Positions 1 to 7,153 of a DNA stretch of 64,000 bases are shown in pieces (the stretch's first letter is position 1; every line of letters starts with the position of its first letter). The stretch is from the NCBI RefSeq assembly GCF_022695595.1, contig NZ_CP074380.1:1860001-1924000 (forward strand). The letters run 5' to 3'. The translations under genes and the position numbers were made by a program. The DNA comes from Streptomyces sp. MST-110588 (lineage in GTDB: Bacteria > Actinomycetota > Actinomycetes > Streptomycetales > Streptomycetaceae). Below the pieces are notes generated by a model. That model was not told the DNA's origin. It searched no databases and saw nothing but the letters and a program-made list of their open reading frames with translations.

Positions 1-1658
1 ACCTTGCCGTAGCGGGCGGCGTCGATGTCGAAGGTGCGGCCGGAACCGGCCCCTATGACCTGGATGATCGCGCCGCACTCGGCGTTCTTGAGCATGTCCG
101 CCACGGACGCCTTCTGGACGTTGAGGATCTTGCCGCGGATGGGCAGCAGCGCCTGGAACTCGGAGTTGCGCGCCAGCTTGGCCGTACCCAGCGCGGAGTC
201 CCCCTCGACGATGAACAGCTCGCTGCGGTCCACGGCGTCGCTGCGGCAGTCGGCCAGCTTGGCGGGCAGCGAGGAGGACTCCAGGGCGGTCTTGCGGCGC
301 TGTGCCTCCTTGTGCTGCCGGGCGGCGATCCGCGTACGGGCCGCCGCGACGATCTTCTCCAGGACCGCCCGCGCCTGCTGCTTGGCGTCCCGCTTGGTGG
401 AGGTCAAGAACGCCTTGAGCTCCTTGGCGACGACCTGGGCGACGATCCGGGAGGCGGCCGAGGTGCCCAGCACCTCCTTGGTCTGCCCCTCGAACTGCGG
501 CTCGGCCAGCCGTACGGTGACGACCGCGGTCAGGCCCTCGGTGGCGTCGTCCTTGACGACGTCGTCCTCGGCGACCCGCAGCAGCTTGGCGGCGCGCAGC
601 GCCTCGTTGACGGTCTTGGTCACCGAGCGTTCGAAGCCGGTGACGTGGGTGCCGCCCTTGGGGGTCGCGATGATGTTGACGAACGACTTGAGTGTGGTGT
701 CGTACCCCGTCCCCCAGCGCAGCGCGATGTCCACGCCCAGCTCGCGCGTGACCTCTGTCGGCGTCATGTGGCCGCGCTCGTCCAGGACCGGCACGGTCTC
801 CTTGAAGGTGCCCTGCCCGCTCAGCCGCAGCACGTCGCAGATGGCCTTGTCCTGGGCCAGGTACTCGCAGAACTCGCTGATCCCGCCGTCGTAGCGGAAG
901 GTCTCCTCGGAGGGGCCCTCGCTCTCCACACCGCGCTCGTCCCGTACGACGAGGGTGAGCCCGGGCACCAGGAAGGCGGTCTGGCGGGCGCGGGCGTGCA
1001 GCGTCTCCAGGGAGAGCTTGGCGTCCTTGAGGAAGATCTGCCGGTCCGCCCAGTAGCGCACCCGCGTGCCGGTCTTGGTCTTGGCGATCCGCTTGCTCTT
1101 CAGAAGGCCGTTGGCCGGGTCGAAGGGGGCCTCGGGGCCCGATTCGGTGAAGATGCCCGGCACGCCGCGCCGGAAGCTGATCGAGTGGGTCCTGCCGTTG
1201 CGGTCCACCTCGACGTCCAGCCGGGCGGACAGCGCGTTGACCACGGAGGCGCCGACGCCGTGCAGGCCGCCGGAGGCCGCGTACGAGCCGCCGCCGAACT
1301 TGCCGCCGGCGTGCAGCTTGGTCATGACGACCTCGACGCCGCTCAGCCCGGTCTTGGGCTCGACGTCGACGGGGATGCCGCGGCCGTTGTCCCGTACCTC
1401 CACCGACCCGTCCTCGTGGAGGACGACCTCGATGCGGTCGCAGTAGCCGCCCAGGGCCTCGTCGACGGAGTTGTCGATGATCTCCCAGAGGCAGTGCATC
1501 AGGCCCCGGCTGTCCGTGGAGCCGATGTACATACCCGGGCGCTTGCGGACGGCTTCCAGGCCCTCCAGGACGAGCAGATGCCGCGCGGTGTAGTTCGATC
1601 CGTCCCGGTCTGCCCCGGTCAGCACGGCGGTGGACGGCACAGACATCTCGGCGGTCAC
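1..1658 (-). CDS. parE: DNA topoisomerase IV subunit B (partial, C-terminus beyond the window)
   Basis: ATPase and TOPRIM subunit of a type II topoisomerase that decatenates daughter chromosomes with ParC. About 552 residues are visible. The GHKL ATPase part shows DNGRGIPVD and the ATP-lid GLHGVGASVVNALS. The TOPRIM part shows the acidic motif VEGDSALG, then IRGKILNV close to the window edge. I chose the GTG at 1658 because GAGGAG lies 8 nt upstream; an in-frame ATG at 1646 has no such site. Position next to hrdB, with the small CxxC protein between, is the usual Streptomyces order. It is more likely ParE than GyrB because GyrB sits near dnaA and recF, which are absent here. The 3' end lies to the left of base 1. 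Confidence 0.95.
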   Translation of the reverse strand, partial: MTAEMSVPSTAVLTGADRDGSNYTARHLLVLEGLEAVRKRPGMYIGSTDSRGLMHCLWEIIDNSVDEALGGYCDRIEVVLHEDGSVEVRDNGRGIPVDVEPKTGLSGVEVVMTKLHAGGKFGGGSYAASGGLHGVGASVVNALSARLDVEVDRNGRTHSISFRRGVPGIFTESGPEAPFDPANGLLKSKRIAKTKTGTRVRYWADRQIFLKDAKLSLETLHARARQTAFLVPGLTLVVRDERGVESEGPSEETFRYDGGISEFCEYLAQDKAICDVLRLSGQGTFKETVPVLDERGHMTPTEVTRELGVDIALRWGTGYDTTLKSFVNIIATPKGGTHVTGFERSVTKTVNEALRAAKLLRVAEDDVVKDDATEGLTAVVTVRLAEPQFEGQTKEVLGTSAASRIVAQVVAKELKAFLTSTKRDAKQQARAVLEKIVAAARTRIAARQHKEAQRRKTALESSSLPAKLADCRSDAVDRSELFIVEGDSALGTAKLARNSEFQALLPIRGKILNVQKASVADMLKNAECGAIIQVIGAGSGRTFDIDAARYGK

Positions 1659-1874
1659 GCGGTTCGCTCCTCGCTGAATTTCTGGCGGTCCGCATTCCGC
1701 GGACCGGATGGTGGCGGTATCGCCGGTCAGAGCGTACCGAGGCCCGGTAGAGCCGATGTGACGCCACCCGTAAGCAGGCCCATGGTAGTAGAGTTTCGCT
1801 CGTACGTTCGATCCCTCGTTGGGGTGATGGCGGACTGACGCGCACATCACGTTCCCTTCGAGGCATGAACCATT

Positions 1875-1926
1875 TAGGCTCCGGGCACGTCCTCTTGAAC
1901 AACCCGGCAAGCCAGCCGGGAGGACG
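1875..1926 (+). other. Possible -10 box followed by a nested hairpin RNA (candidate leader or small RNA)
   Basis: This lies in the 445-bp gap between divergent parE and the small zinc-ribbon gene. A -10-like TAGGCT at 1875-1880 would place a start near 1887. The transcript would begin with CGTCCT (1888-1893), which pairs with AGGACG (1921-1926). These arms enclose a second perfect hairpin, CCCGGC/GCCGGG (1903-1908 with 1915-1920). No good -35 is visible. It could be part of the 5' leader of the gene at 2104 or an independent RNA. A second TTGACC at 2061-2066 is a possible -35 nearer the gene. The assignment is inference from dyad symmetry only. Confidence 0.3.
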
Positions 1927-2103
1927 AAGCCCGGCAAACAACGTGAATCACACCACCCAGCACTACGGCTCATTCGCCGCCACCCGGCAGCACCCGGCCC
2001 TCCGGAGAAAAAGTTTCGGAGAAAAGGCACGAGCGGGAACGTTTTCGGCCTGGTTGGATGTTGACCCTGGTACGACAGCTCGTCGAGCTAGAGAAGAGGC
2101 GAC

Positions 2104-2334
2104 GTGACTACTGTTCTGACCCCCGCGAGCCCGCTGACGGCCGCTGACCGCTGCGACCGCTGCGGCGCCCAGGCATACCTGCGCGTCGTCCTGATGTCCG
2201 GCGGAGAACTGCTCTTCTGCGCCCACCACGGTCGCAAGTTCGAGCCAGAACTCAAGAAGATCGCCGCGGAAATACAGGATGAGACGGAGCGGCTGACCGC
2301 CTCTCCCACGCCTGCGTCCGAAGAGGAACGCTGA
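2104..2334 (+). CDS. DUF7455-type small zinc-ribbon protein
   Basis: A 76-residue acidic protein of unknown function conserved beside hrdB in streptomycetes. It carries a CxxC pair (DRCDRCGAQA) near residue 17 and a second Cys/His cluster (FCAHHGRKFEP) near residue 39, which together look like a small zinc ribbon. The C-terminal third is a charged helix (ELKKIAAEIQDETERL). The GTG start is preceded by GAAGAGG at a good distance. It is transcribed away from parE and ends before a bidirectional hairpin at 2379-2417. A role in transcription is suggested only by its neighbour hrdB, not by the sequence. Confidence 0.85.
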   Translation: MTTVLTPASPLTAADRCDRCGAQAYLRVVLMSGGELLFCAHHGRKFEPELKKIAAEIQDETERLTASPTPASEEER

Positions 2335-2378
2335 CACATCGCATCCACGACGAGCGAGTAGCGGCCCAGGGCCGTGCA

Positions 2379-2417
2379 GCGGGCGGGCTCCCCGGCACCA
2401 CCGGGGAACCCGCCCGC
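2379..2417. terminator. Bidirectional terminator hairpin
   Basis: Arms GCGGGCGGG(c)TCCCCGG and CCGGGGA(a)CCCGCCCGC pair over 16 bp with one mismatch around a CACCA loop. It sits between the converging zinc-ribbon gene (ends 2334) and the protease gene (ends 2500). There is no U-tract, as is usual in Streptomyces. Confidence 0.8.
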
Positions 2418-2499
2418 ACTCGTACGCTCAGCCGCCCGGGCGCCCTCCGCGGGCACCGGGTACGCGCGCCTGCACCCGCCCGTGCGGCCCCCGTCCGGC

Positions 2500-3315
2500 T
2501 CAGCCGCCGCCATGCTCGGTCACCAGCCGGCTCACCGCCGAGATGCGCGTGTAGACGCCCGGGCTGCCCGCATTGCCGCAGCCCGCTCCCCAGGACACCA
2601 GCCCCACCAGCCGCCCGCGCGCGACCAGCGGCCCTCCGCTGTCGCCCTGGCAGGCGTCCCGACCGCCCGCCGGCACGCCCGCGCACACCATCGACTTGGC
2701 TTGATATGTACCGTCGGCGCCCCCCGGGTACGCCGCCGAGCACACCGTGTCCGCGAGGATCTGCACCTGCGCGGCGTGCAGGGTCGAGGCGTAGTCGCCG
2801 TTCCCGGTCGTGTCCCCCCAGCCCGAGACGGTGGCCTCGGTACCCGTCTCGTACGCGTTGTCCCCCGCCGCCGCCATGGGAATCGCCCGGCTGCCCGTGG
2901 GCTGCTCCGCCAGGGTGAGCACCGCGACGTCGTTGGCGTTGGTCCGGCTGTCATAGGCCGGGTCGACCCACACCCGCTGCGGCTTCAGCTCCTGCCCGAC
3001 GGTGCCGCGCATGTCGTCGCGCCCGGCGATGACCCGCAGGTCGCCCACGTCCTGCCAGCGCTTGCCCAGCACCTCCCGGCTCAGGCAGTGCGCCGCCGTG
3101 ACCACCGTCGTACGCCCCACCACGGCCGCGCCGCAGAACTGGCCGGACCGGCCGCTGCCGAAGCGCTCGCGGGAGGCCAGCGCGACCGTCCAGGGGCTGT
3201 CCGCGACCCGTACGGCATGCCCGCCCACCACCGATTCGTCCGCGGCCGACGGCACCGGCACGGCGAGGACGAGCGCGAAGGCTCCGAGGAAGGCGGCACG
3301 GGCGGACGATCGCAT
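2500..3315 (-). CDS. Secreted trypsin-like serine protease (S1 family)
   Basis: A 271-residue chymotrypsin-fold protease exported by a signal peptide ([19 protein letters not shown], cleavage likely after PSAA). The mature domain begins near VVGGHAV, the classical S1 N-terminus. The triad is visible as TAAHC (His), NDVAVLTL (Asp) and GDSGGPL (Ser). Paired cysteines flank these sites. The ATG at 3315 is preceded by AGGAG 5 nt upstream; a longer reading with 45 extra residues lacks a leader. It is monocistronic, read in the same direction as hrdB but separated by a hairpin and a repeat array. The Asp in [11 protein letters not shown] suggests trypsin-like (Arg/Lys) specificity. Its substrate cannot be told from sequence. 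Confidence 0.92.
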   Translation of the reverse strand: MRSSARAAFLGAFALVLAVPVPSAADESVVGGHAVRVADSPWTVALASRERFGSGRSGQFCGAAVVGRTTVVTAAHCLSREVLGKRWQDVGDLRVIAGRDDMRGTVGQELKPQRVWVDPAYDSRTNANDVAVLTLAEQPTGSRAIPMAAAGDNAYETGTEATVSGWGDTTGNGDYASTLHAAQVQILADTVCSAAYPGGADGTYQAKSMVCAGVPAGGRDACQGDSGGPLVARGRLVGLVSWGAGCGNAGSPGVYTRISAVSRLVTEHGGG

Positions 3316-3461
3316 ACGGGCTCCTGTACTCCGGGAGATGAGTCGTATACCCACAGTGAGGCCACCGGGCGCGTCGCGCACCCGGACGGCCCCGGGCCCG
3401 GCACTCGTACGGCCCCGGGCGGTCACCCGTACGGAGGATGCCTCGCACAAACAACCGGGGG

Positions 3462-3494
3462 CCCGGTCCTCTCCTGAAGGAGGAGGAGACCGGG
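3462..3494 (-). terminator. Hairpin downstream of hrdB
   Basis: CCCGGTCCTCTCCT pairs with AGGAGGAGGAGACCGGG around a GA loop with one bulge. It lies 130 bp past the hrdB stop codon and before the protease start, so it probably ends hrdB transcription. Confidence 0.6.
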
Positions 3495-3532
3495 CCCGGG
3501 GCAGGGATTCCGGAGCGGGAGCGTCCGCCCGC

Positions 3533-3640
3533 CGGATCAGTTCCGGTAGTCGGATCAGTTCCGGTAGTCGAACCGGTCCAGATAGCTGGACCGGTCCCGA
3601 CAGCCGGATCAGACCAGGTAGCCGGATCAGTCCAGGTAGT
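3533..3640. repeat. Six tandem 18-bp units ending in the hrdB stop codon
   Basis: Units run 3533-3550, 3551-3568 (identical to the first), 3569-3586, 3587-3604, 3605-3622 and 3623-3640. Consensus on the + strand is CGGATCAGTCCAGGTAGT. The last unit contains the hrdB stop codon (TCA on the + strand, 3627-3629) and its final DYLD codons. Read on the minus strand, further units repeat the theme (GYLV-stop, DYRN-stop), so the array looks like repeated copying of the end of hrdB into its 3' untranslated region. Confidence 0.85.
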
Positions 3641-5171
3641 CGCGCAGCACCTGGGACCGCGAGGGATGGCGCAGCTTCGACATCGTCTTGGACTCGATCT
3701 GGCGGATGCGCTCACGCGTGACGCCGTAGACCTTGCCGATCTCGTCCAGCGTCTTGGGCTGGCCGTCGGTCAGGCCGAAGCGCATGGAGACCACACCCGC
3801 CTCACGCTCGCTGAGCGTGTCCAGGACGGAGTGGAGCTGCTCCTGGAGCAGGGTGAAGCTGACCGCGTCGGCCGGAACGACCGCCTCGGAGTCCTCGATG
3901 AGGTCACCGAACTCGCTGTCGCCGTCCTCGCCGAGCGGGGTGTGCAGCGAGATCGGCTCGCGGCCGTACTTCTGGACCTCGATGACCTTCTCGGGGGTCA
4001 TGTCGAGTTCCTTGGCCAGCTCCTCCGGGGTGGGCTCACGGCCCAGGTCCTGGAGCATCTGGCGCTGGACACGCGCGAGCTTGTTGATGACCTCGACCAT
4101 GTGGACGGGGATACGGATCGTACGGGCCTGGTCGGCCATGGCGCGGGTGATGGCCTGGCGGATCCACCACGTCGCGTACGTGGAGAACTTGTAACCCTTG
4201 GTGTAGTCGAACTTCTCGACCGCGCGGATCAGACCGAGGTTGCCCTCCTGGATCAGGTCCAGGAACAGCATGCCGCGGCCCGTGTAGCGCTTGGCCAGGG
4301 AGACGACCAGACGGAGGTTGGCCTCCAGGAGGTGGTTCTTGGCGCGGCGGCCGTCCTCCGCGATGATCTCCAGCTCGCGCTTGAGCTTGGGGGCGAGCTT
4401 GTCGGAGTTCGCGAGCTTGTCCTCGGCGAACAGGCCGGCCTCGATGCGCTTGGCGAGCTCGACCTCCTGCTCGGCGTTGAGGAGCGGAACCTTGCCGATC
4501 TGCTTGAGGTAGTCCTTGACCGGGTCGGCGGTGGCACCGGCCGCCGCGACCTGCTGGGCGGGGGCGTCGTCCTCGTCCTCGTCGGACAGCACGAAGCCGG
4601 CGTTCTCGGTGCCCTCGGCCTCGGCCGCGTCGCCGCCCTTGCCGGGCGCCGGGGTGTCCTCGATCACCTCGTCGTCGAGCAGCTCGTCGACGTCCTTCTT
4701 GGACGTCGTCTTCTTCGCGGCGGTCTTCTTGGCGACCGTCTTCTTGGCCACCGTCTTCTTGGCCGCGGCCTTCTTCGCGACCGTCTTCTTCTCGGGCCCG
4801 CCCTCGGCCTCGCCGTACGACCCGTCCCCCGTGGGGGCGGCGGCGGTGGTCTTCCGTACCGTGGCGGTCTTGGCCGCGACGGACTTGGTGGCGGTGCGCT
4901 TTGCCGGACTCTTCGCTGCGACGCTCTTGCGGGTGCGCTTGGGCGCCTCTGCGGCACTGACCATCAGCGTCACACCCTCCTCGTCGAGGATCTGGTTGAG
5001 GCTGCGCAGAACGTTCTTCCACTGGGTTGGCGGAATCTGGTCAGCCTCGAAGGCCCGACGCACGTCATCGCCGGCGATCTGCCCATCAGCCTTTCCCCGC
5101 TCGATGAGCGCCATCACAGACTCGGACTCGGCGATCTCCGGCGGGAGCGTACGGGATGTGCTGGCCGACAC
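3627..5171 (-). CDS. hrdB: Principal RNA polymerase sigma factor HrdB
   Basis: The essential group 1 sigma-70 that directs RNA polymerase to housekeeping promoters. It has 514 residues, close to the 511 recalled for S. coelicolor. Order of parts: N-terminal region ([20 protein letters not shown]), a Lys/Ala/Thr-rich low-complexity segment (about residues 75-170), region 1.2 ([20 protein letters not shown]), region 2 with [16 protein letters not shown] for -10 binding, region 3, and region 4 helix-turn-helix ([20 protein letters not shown]). The GTG at 5171 matches the known N-terminus and has GAGAGG 6 nt upstream. The open frame extends 58 codons upstream but without a leader or family similarity. 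Its 3' end is duplicated downstream as 18-bp repeats. Promoters probably lie in the following 600-bp gap. Confidence 0.97.
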   Translation of the reverse strand: MSASTSRTLPPEIAESESVMALIERGKADGQIAGDDVRRAFEADQIPPTQWKNVLRSLNQILDEEGVTLMVSAAEAPKRTRKSVAAKSPAKRTATKSVAAKTATVRKTTAAAPTGDGSYGEAEGGPEKKTVAKKAAAKKTVAKKTVAKKTAAKKTTSKKDVDELLDDEVIEDTPAPGKGGDAAEAEGTENAGFVLSDEDEDDAPAQQVAAAGATADPVKDYLKQIGKVPLLNAEQEVELAKRIEAGLFAEDKLANSDKLAPKLKRELEIIAEDGRRAKNHLLEANLRLVVSLAKRYTGRGMLFLDLIQEGNLGLIRAVEKFDYTKGYKFSTYATWWIRQAITRAMADQARTIRIPVHMVEVINKLARVQRQMLQDLGREPTPEELAKELDMTPEKVIEVQKYGREPISLHTPLGEDGDSEFGDLIEDSEAVVPADAVSFTLLQEQLHSVLDTLSEREAGVVSMRFGLTDGQPKTLDEIGKVYGVTRERIRQIESKTMSKLRHPSRSQVLRDYLD

Positions 5172-5777
5172 GAACAACCTCTCGGAACGATGGATACGGC
5201 TTCCGACCCCGTCCACTGTGGATCGGAGCCGACGACCGTCGGCGGGGATTGGACCGACGGCGCAGGGGCAACCGGGGAGTTGAACAGCGTCGCAAACGCC
5301 GTCCGTATTCCTTCCTCGGCCATCACCTCTTAAGTCATCGCGCATCCCCGACGAGCGTTACGCCCAATCTGCGTGGCCCGAGTCACACCGCATAACGACA
5401 CATTCCCCGCTATATGGCGCGCAATCCTCTCTTCGGCGCCCACGGCAGCAGCGACGGCAGCGCGGCAGCGACAGATCCGGCGGCGGCTGATCGCGGCAGT
5501 CGTGGGCCACGGTGGAGGTGGAGCGGTGGTGGAGTGGTGGTGGAGCTGTGATCGACGGCGGCAGCGGCCGGTGACGGCAGTGACAGTGGCGACGTCAGTG
5601 ACAGCGGGGGTGGCAGGCCCCACAGCGATGGCGGGGACCTCAGTGACTTCAGGGACGCCGGTGGCTTCAGGGACGTCGGTGGCGGCCGGGGCGTCGGTGG
5701 CGGCGTCAGAGGATCGACGGCTGCGGCTACGGCGACGCCGGCGCCCCTTCGGAGAGCGGCGGAGCCCCGTCAACAGC
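5172..5777. other. hrdB upstream region with a short 18-bp repeat array
   Basis: A non-coding stretch of about 600 bp. It should contain the hrdB promoters, but I could not place a convincing -35/-10 pair. At 5648-5701 there are three 18-bp units (TTCAGGGACGCCGGTGGC and variants) in a G/T/A-rich tract. Short frames on both strands are low complexity and lack ribosome sites, so no gene is called. Confidence 0.5.
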
Positions 5778-5812
5778 ATCGCCGGATCCGGGCATGTCCC
5801 GGACCCGGCGAT
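5778..5812 (-). terminator. Terminator of the FadR-type gene
   Basis: ATCGCCGG(a)TCCGGG and CCCGGA(c)CCGGCGAT form a stem of about 15 bp with one mismatch around a CATGT loop, 80 bp past the stop codon of the regulator gene. Confidence 0.8.
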
Positions 5813-5893
5813 CTCCCGAACACCGGCGGTCCTCCCGCCGTGGCGGTCCTGTGCGGGTACGTTTCGTCCGCGGTCGCAGACCTGCGACGGCCG

Positions 5894-6823
5894 TCAGTGC
5901 TCGCGGGGCGCGGGCACCACGTGATCCGCCGGAGTCCCGGCCCCCTGGGCCCCGGCCTCACCGTGAGAGGCGAGCAACTGCCGCATCGCGCTCTCGGCGC
6001 CGGCCGCGTCGCCCGCGCCGATCGCGTCGACGATCCGCATGTGCTGGCCCACGGACACCTCGGCGGGGCGCTCACAGCCGCCGGCCGGGCCGCCCGAGAC
6101 GTGCAGGGCGGAGGTGACGATGCCGGAGAGGTGCTCCAGCATGCGGTTGCCGGCGAGCTGGAGCAGGAGCGAGTGGAACTCGGCGTCGGCACGCGCGAAG
6201 GTCAGGGTGTCGCCCTGGGCGGCGGAGTGGCCCATGATCTCGACCATGTCGGCCAGCCGCTGCTGGATGTCCTCACGGCCGTGGCCGGCGGCGAGACGGG
6301 CGGCGAGCGGCTCGATCGTCCAGCGCAGCTCGGACAGCTCGCGGCGCTGGTCGTCGCGCTGTGGCCCGTACGCGCGCCACTCGATGATGTCGGGATCCAG
6401 CAGGTTCCAGTCGCTGACCGGGCGCACTCGGGTGCCGACGTTGGGGCGCGCGCTGACCAGGCCCTTTGCCTCCAGGACGCGCAGTGATTCGCGTACGACG
6501 GTGCGGGAGACCTCGAAGCGCTGGCCGATCTCCTCGGGGACCAGCGGCCGGTCGGCGCCGAGATCGCCGGAGACGATCATCTGACCGAGCTGCTGTACGA
6601 GTTGGCCGTGCAGCCCGCGGCCTCGGCTGCCCGCGGCCCGGCGGCCGACCCGGTTCATCTCTGCCTCGGTGCCGTCCCAGGCCGGCGAGACGCGGTCGGT
6701 ACGGTCGGTGCCGGTCCCGCCCGCCGCGTTGGGGTAGGGGTAGCGGTCAAGCTCGCCCGGTCCTGCGAGGCCGGAGTCGACGGGGCGAGCCGCGGTCATC
6801 ATGGTGTGCGCAAGGGTACTCAC
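5894..6823 (-). CDS. FadR/GntR-family transcriptional regulator
   Basis: A 309-residue cytoplasmic repressor-type protein. An N-terminal disordered segment (about 65 residues) leads into a GntR winged helix (QLVQQLGQMIVSGDLG, then FEVSRTVVRESLRVLEAKG) and a C-terminal all-helical FCD ligand-binding domain. The FCD part carries the usual metal-ligand pattern, with an Asp in ARADAEFHSLL and His residues in EFH and GQH. The GTG at 6823 is chosen because AAAGGA precedes it and the N-terminus STLAHTMM resembles orthologues beside hrdB; spacing is short. The effector, probably a small carboxylic acid as for most FCD proteins, is unknown. It is a single-gene unit with its own terminator. Confidence 0.9.
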   Translation of the reverse strand: MSTLAHTMMTAARPVDSGLAGPGELDRYPYPNAAGGTGTDRTDRVSPAWDGTEAEMNRVGRRAAGSRGRGLHGQLVQQLGQMIVSGDLGADRPLVPEEIGQRFEVSRTVVRESLRVLEAKGLVSARPNVGTRVRPVSDWNLLDPDIIEWRAYGPQRDDQRRELSELRWTIEPLAARLAAGHGREDIQQRLADMVEIMGHSAAQGDTLTFARADAEFHSLLLQLAGNRMLEHLSGIVTSALHVSGGPAGGCERPAEVSVGQHMRIVDAIGAGDAAGAESAMRQLLASHGEAGAQGAGTPADHVVPAPREH

Positions 6824-7153
6824 GCATCCTTTGTCGGCGACACCCCGAAGGCCCTTGAGGTCTTTGGTGAAAAGCACACGAAAGGGTGATCGCCCACAGC
6901 CCCTCAATTGACGCTTTATCGGAAAGAAAGGGGCTGATCGCTGAGGGTGTGGGGTGGTGGCGGGTTTGGGGGTGGGGTTGATCGGGAGTTCGTCGTGGGA
7001 CCGGTCGCAAGGCTGGTCGCGGGGCGGTCTCGGAGGCGATTTCGCGGCTGTCGGGTCCGTGGGCCGGGCCGGGTACGAGGCATGGGCTACGGGGTGCGGG
7101 GGTTTTCGGAAAAAGGAGGGGCAGGCCGGAGTGCCGCCAGGGCTGTCACCGGC
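6824..7153. other. Intergenic region, no gene seen
   Basis: 330 bp between the start of the FadR-type gene and the end of the ABC gene. It holds a 7-bp inverted repeat AGCCCCT/AGGGGCT (about 6897-6903 with 6928-6934) bracketing an AT-richer stretch, which may be the regulator's promoter or operator. The remainder is G-rich without a recognisable signal. Confidence 0.4.

Noticed and set aside
2036..2062. A stress-sigma (GGGAAC-N19-GTT) promoter before the zinc-ribbon gene.
   Set aside because: The match is short, and such motifs are frequent by chance; evidence is too thin for a feature.
3478..3640. A CRISPR-like array downstream of hrdB.
   Set aside because: Units are contiguous 18-mers with no spacers and no cas genes nearby.
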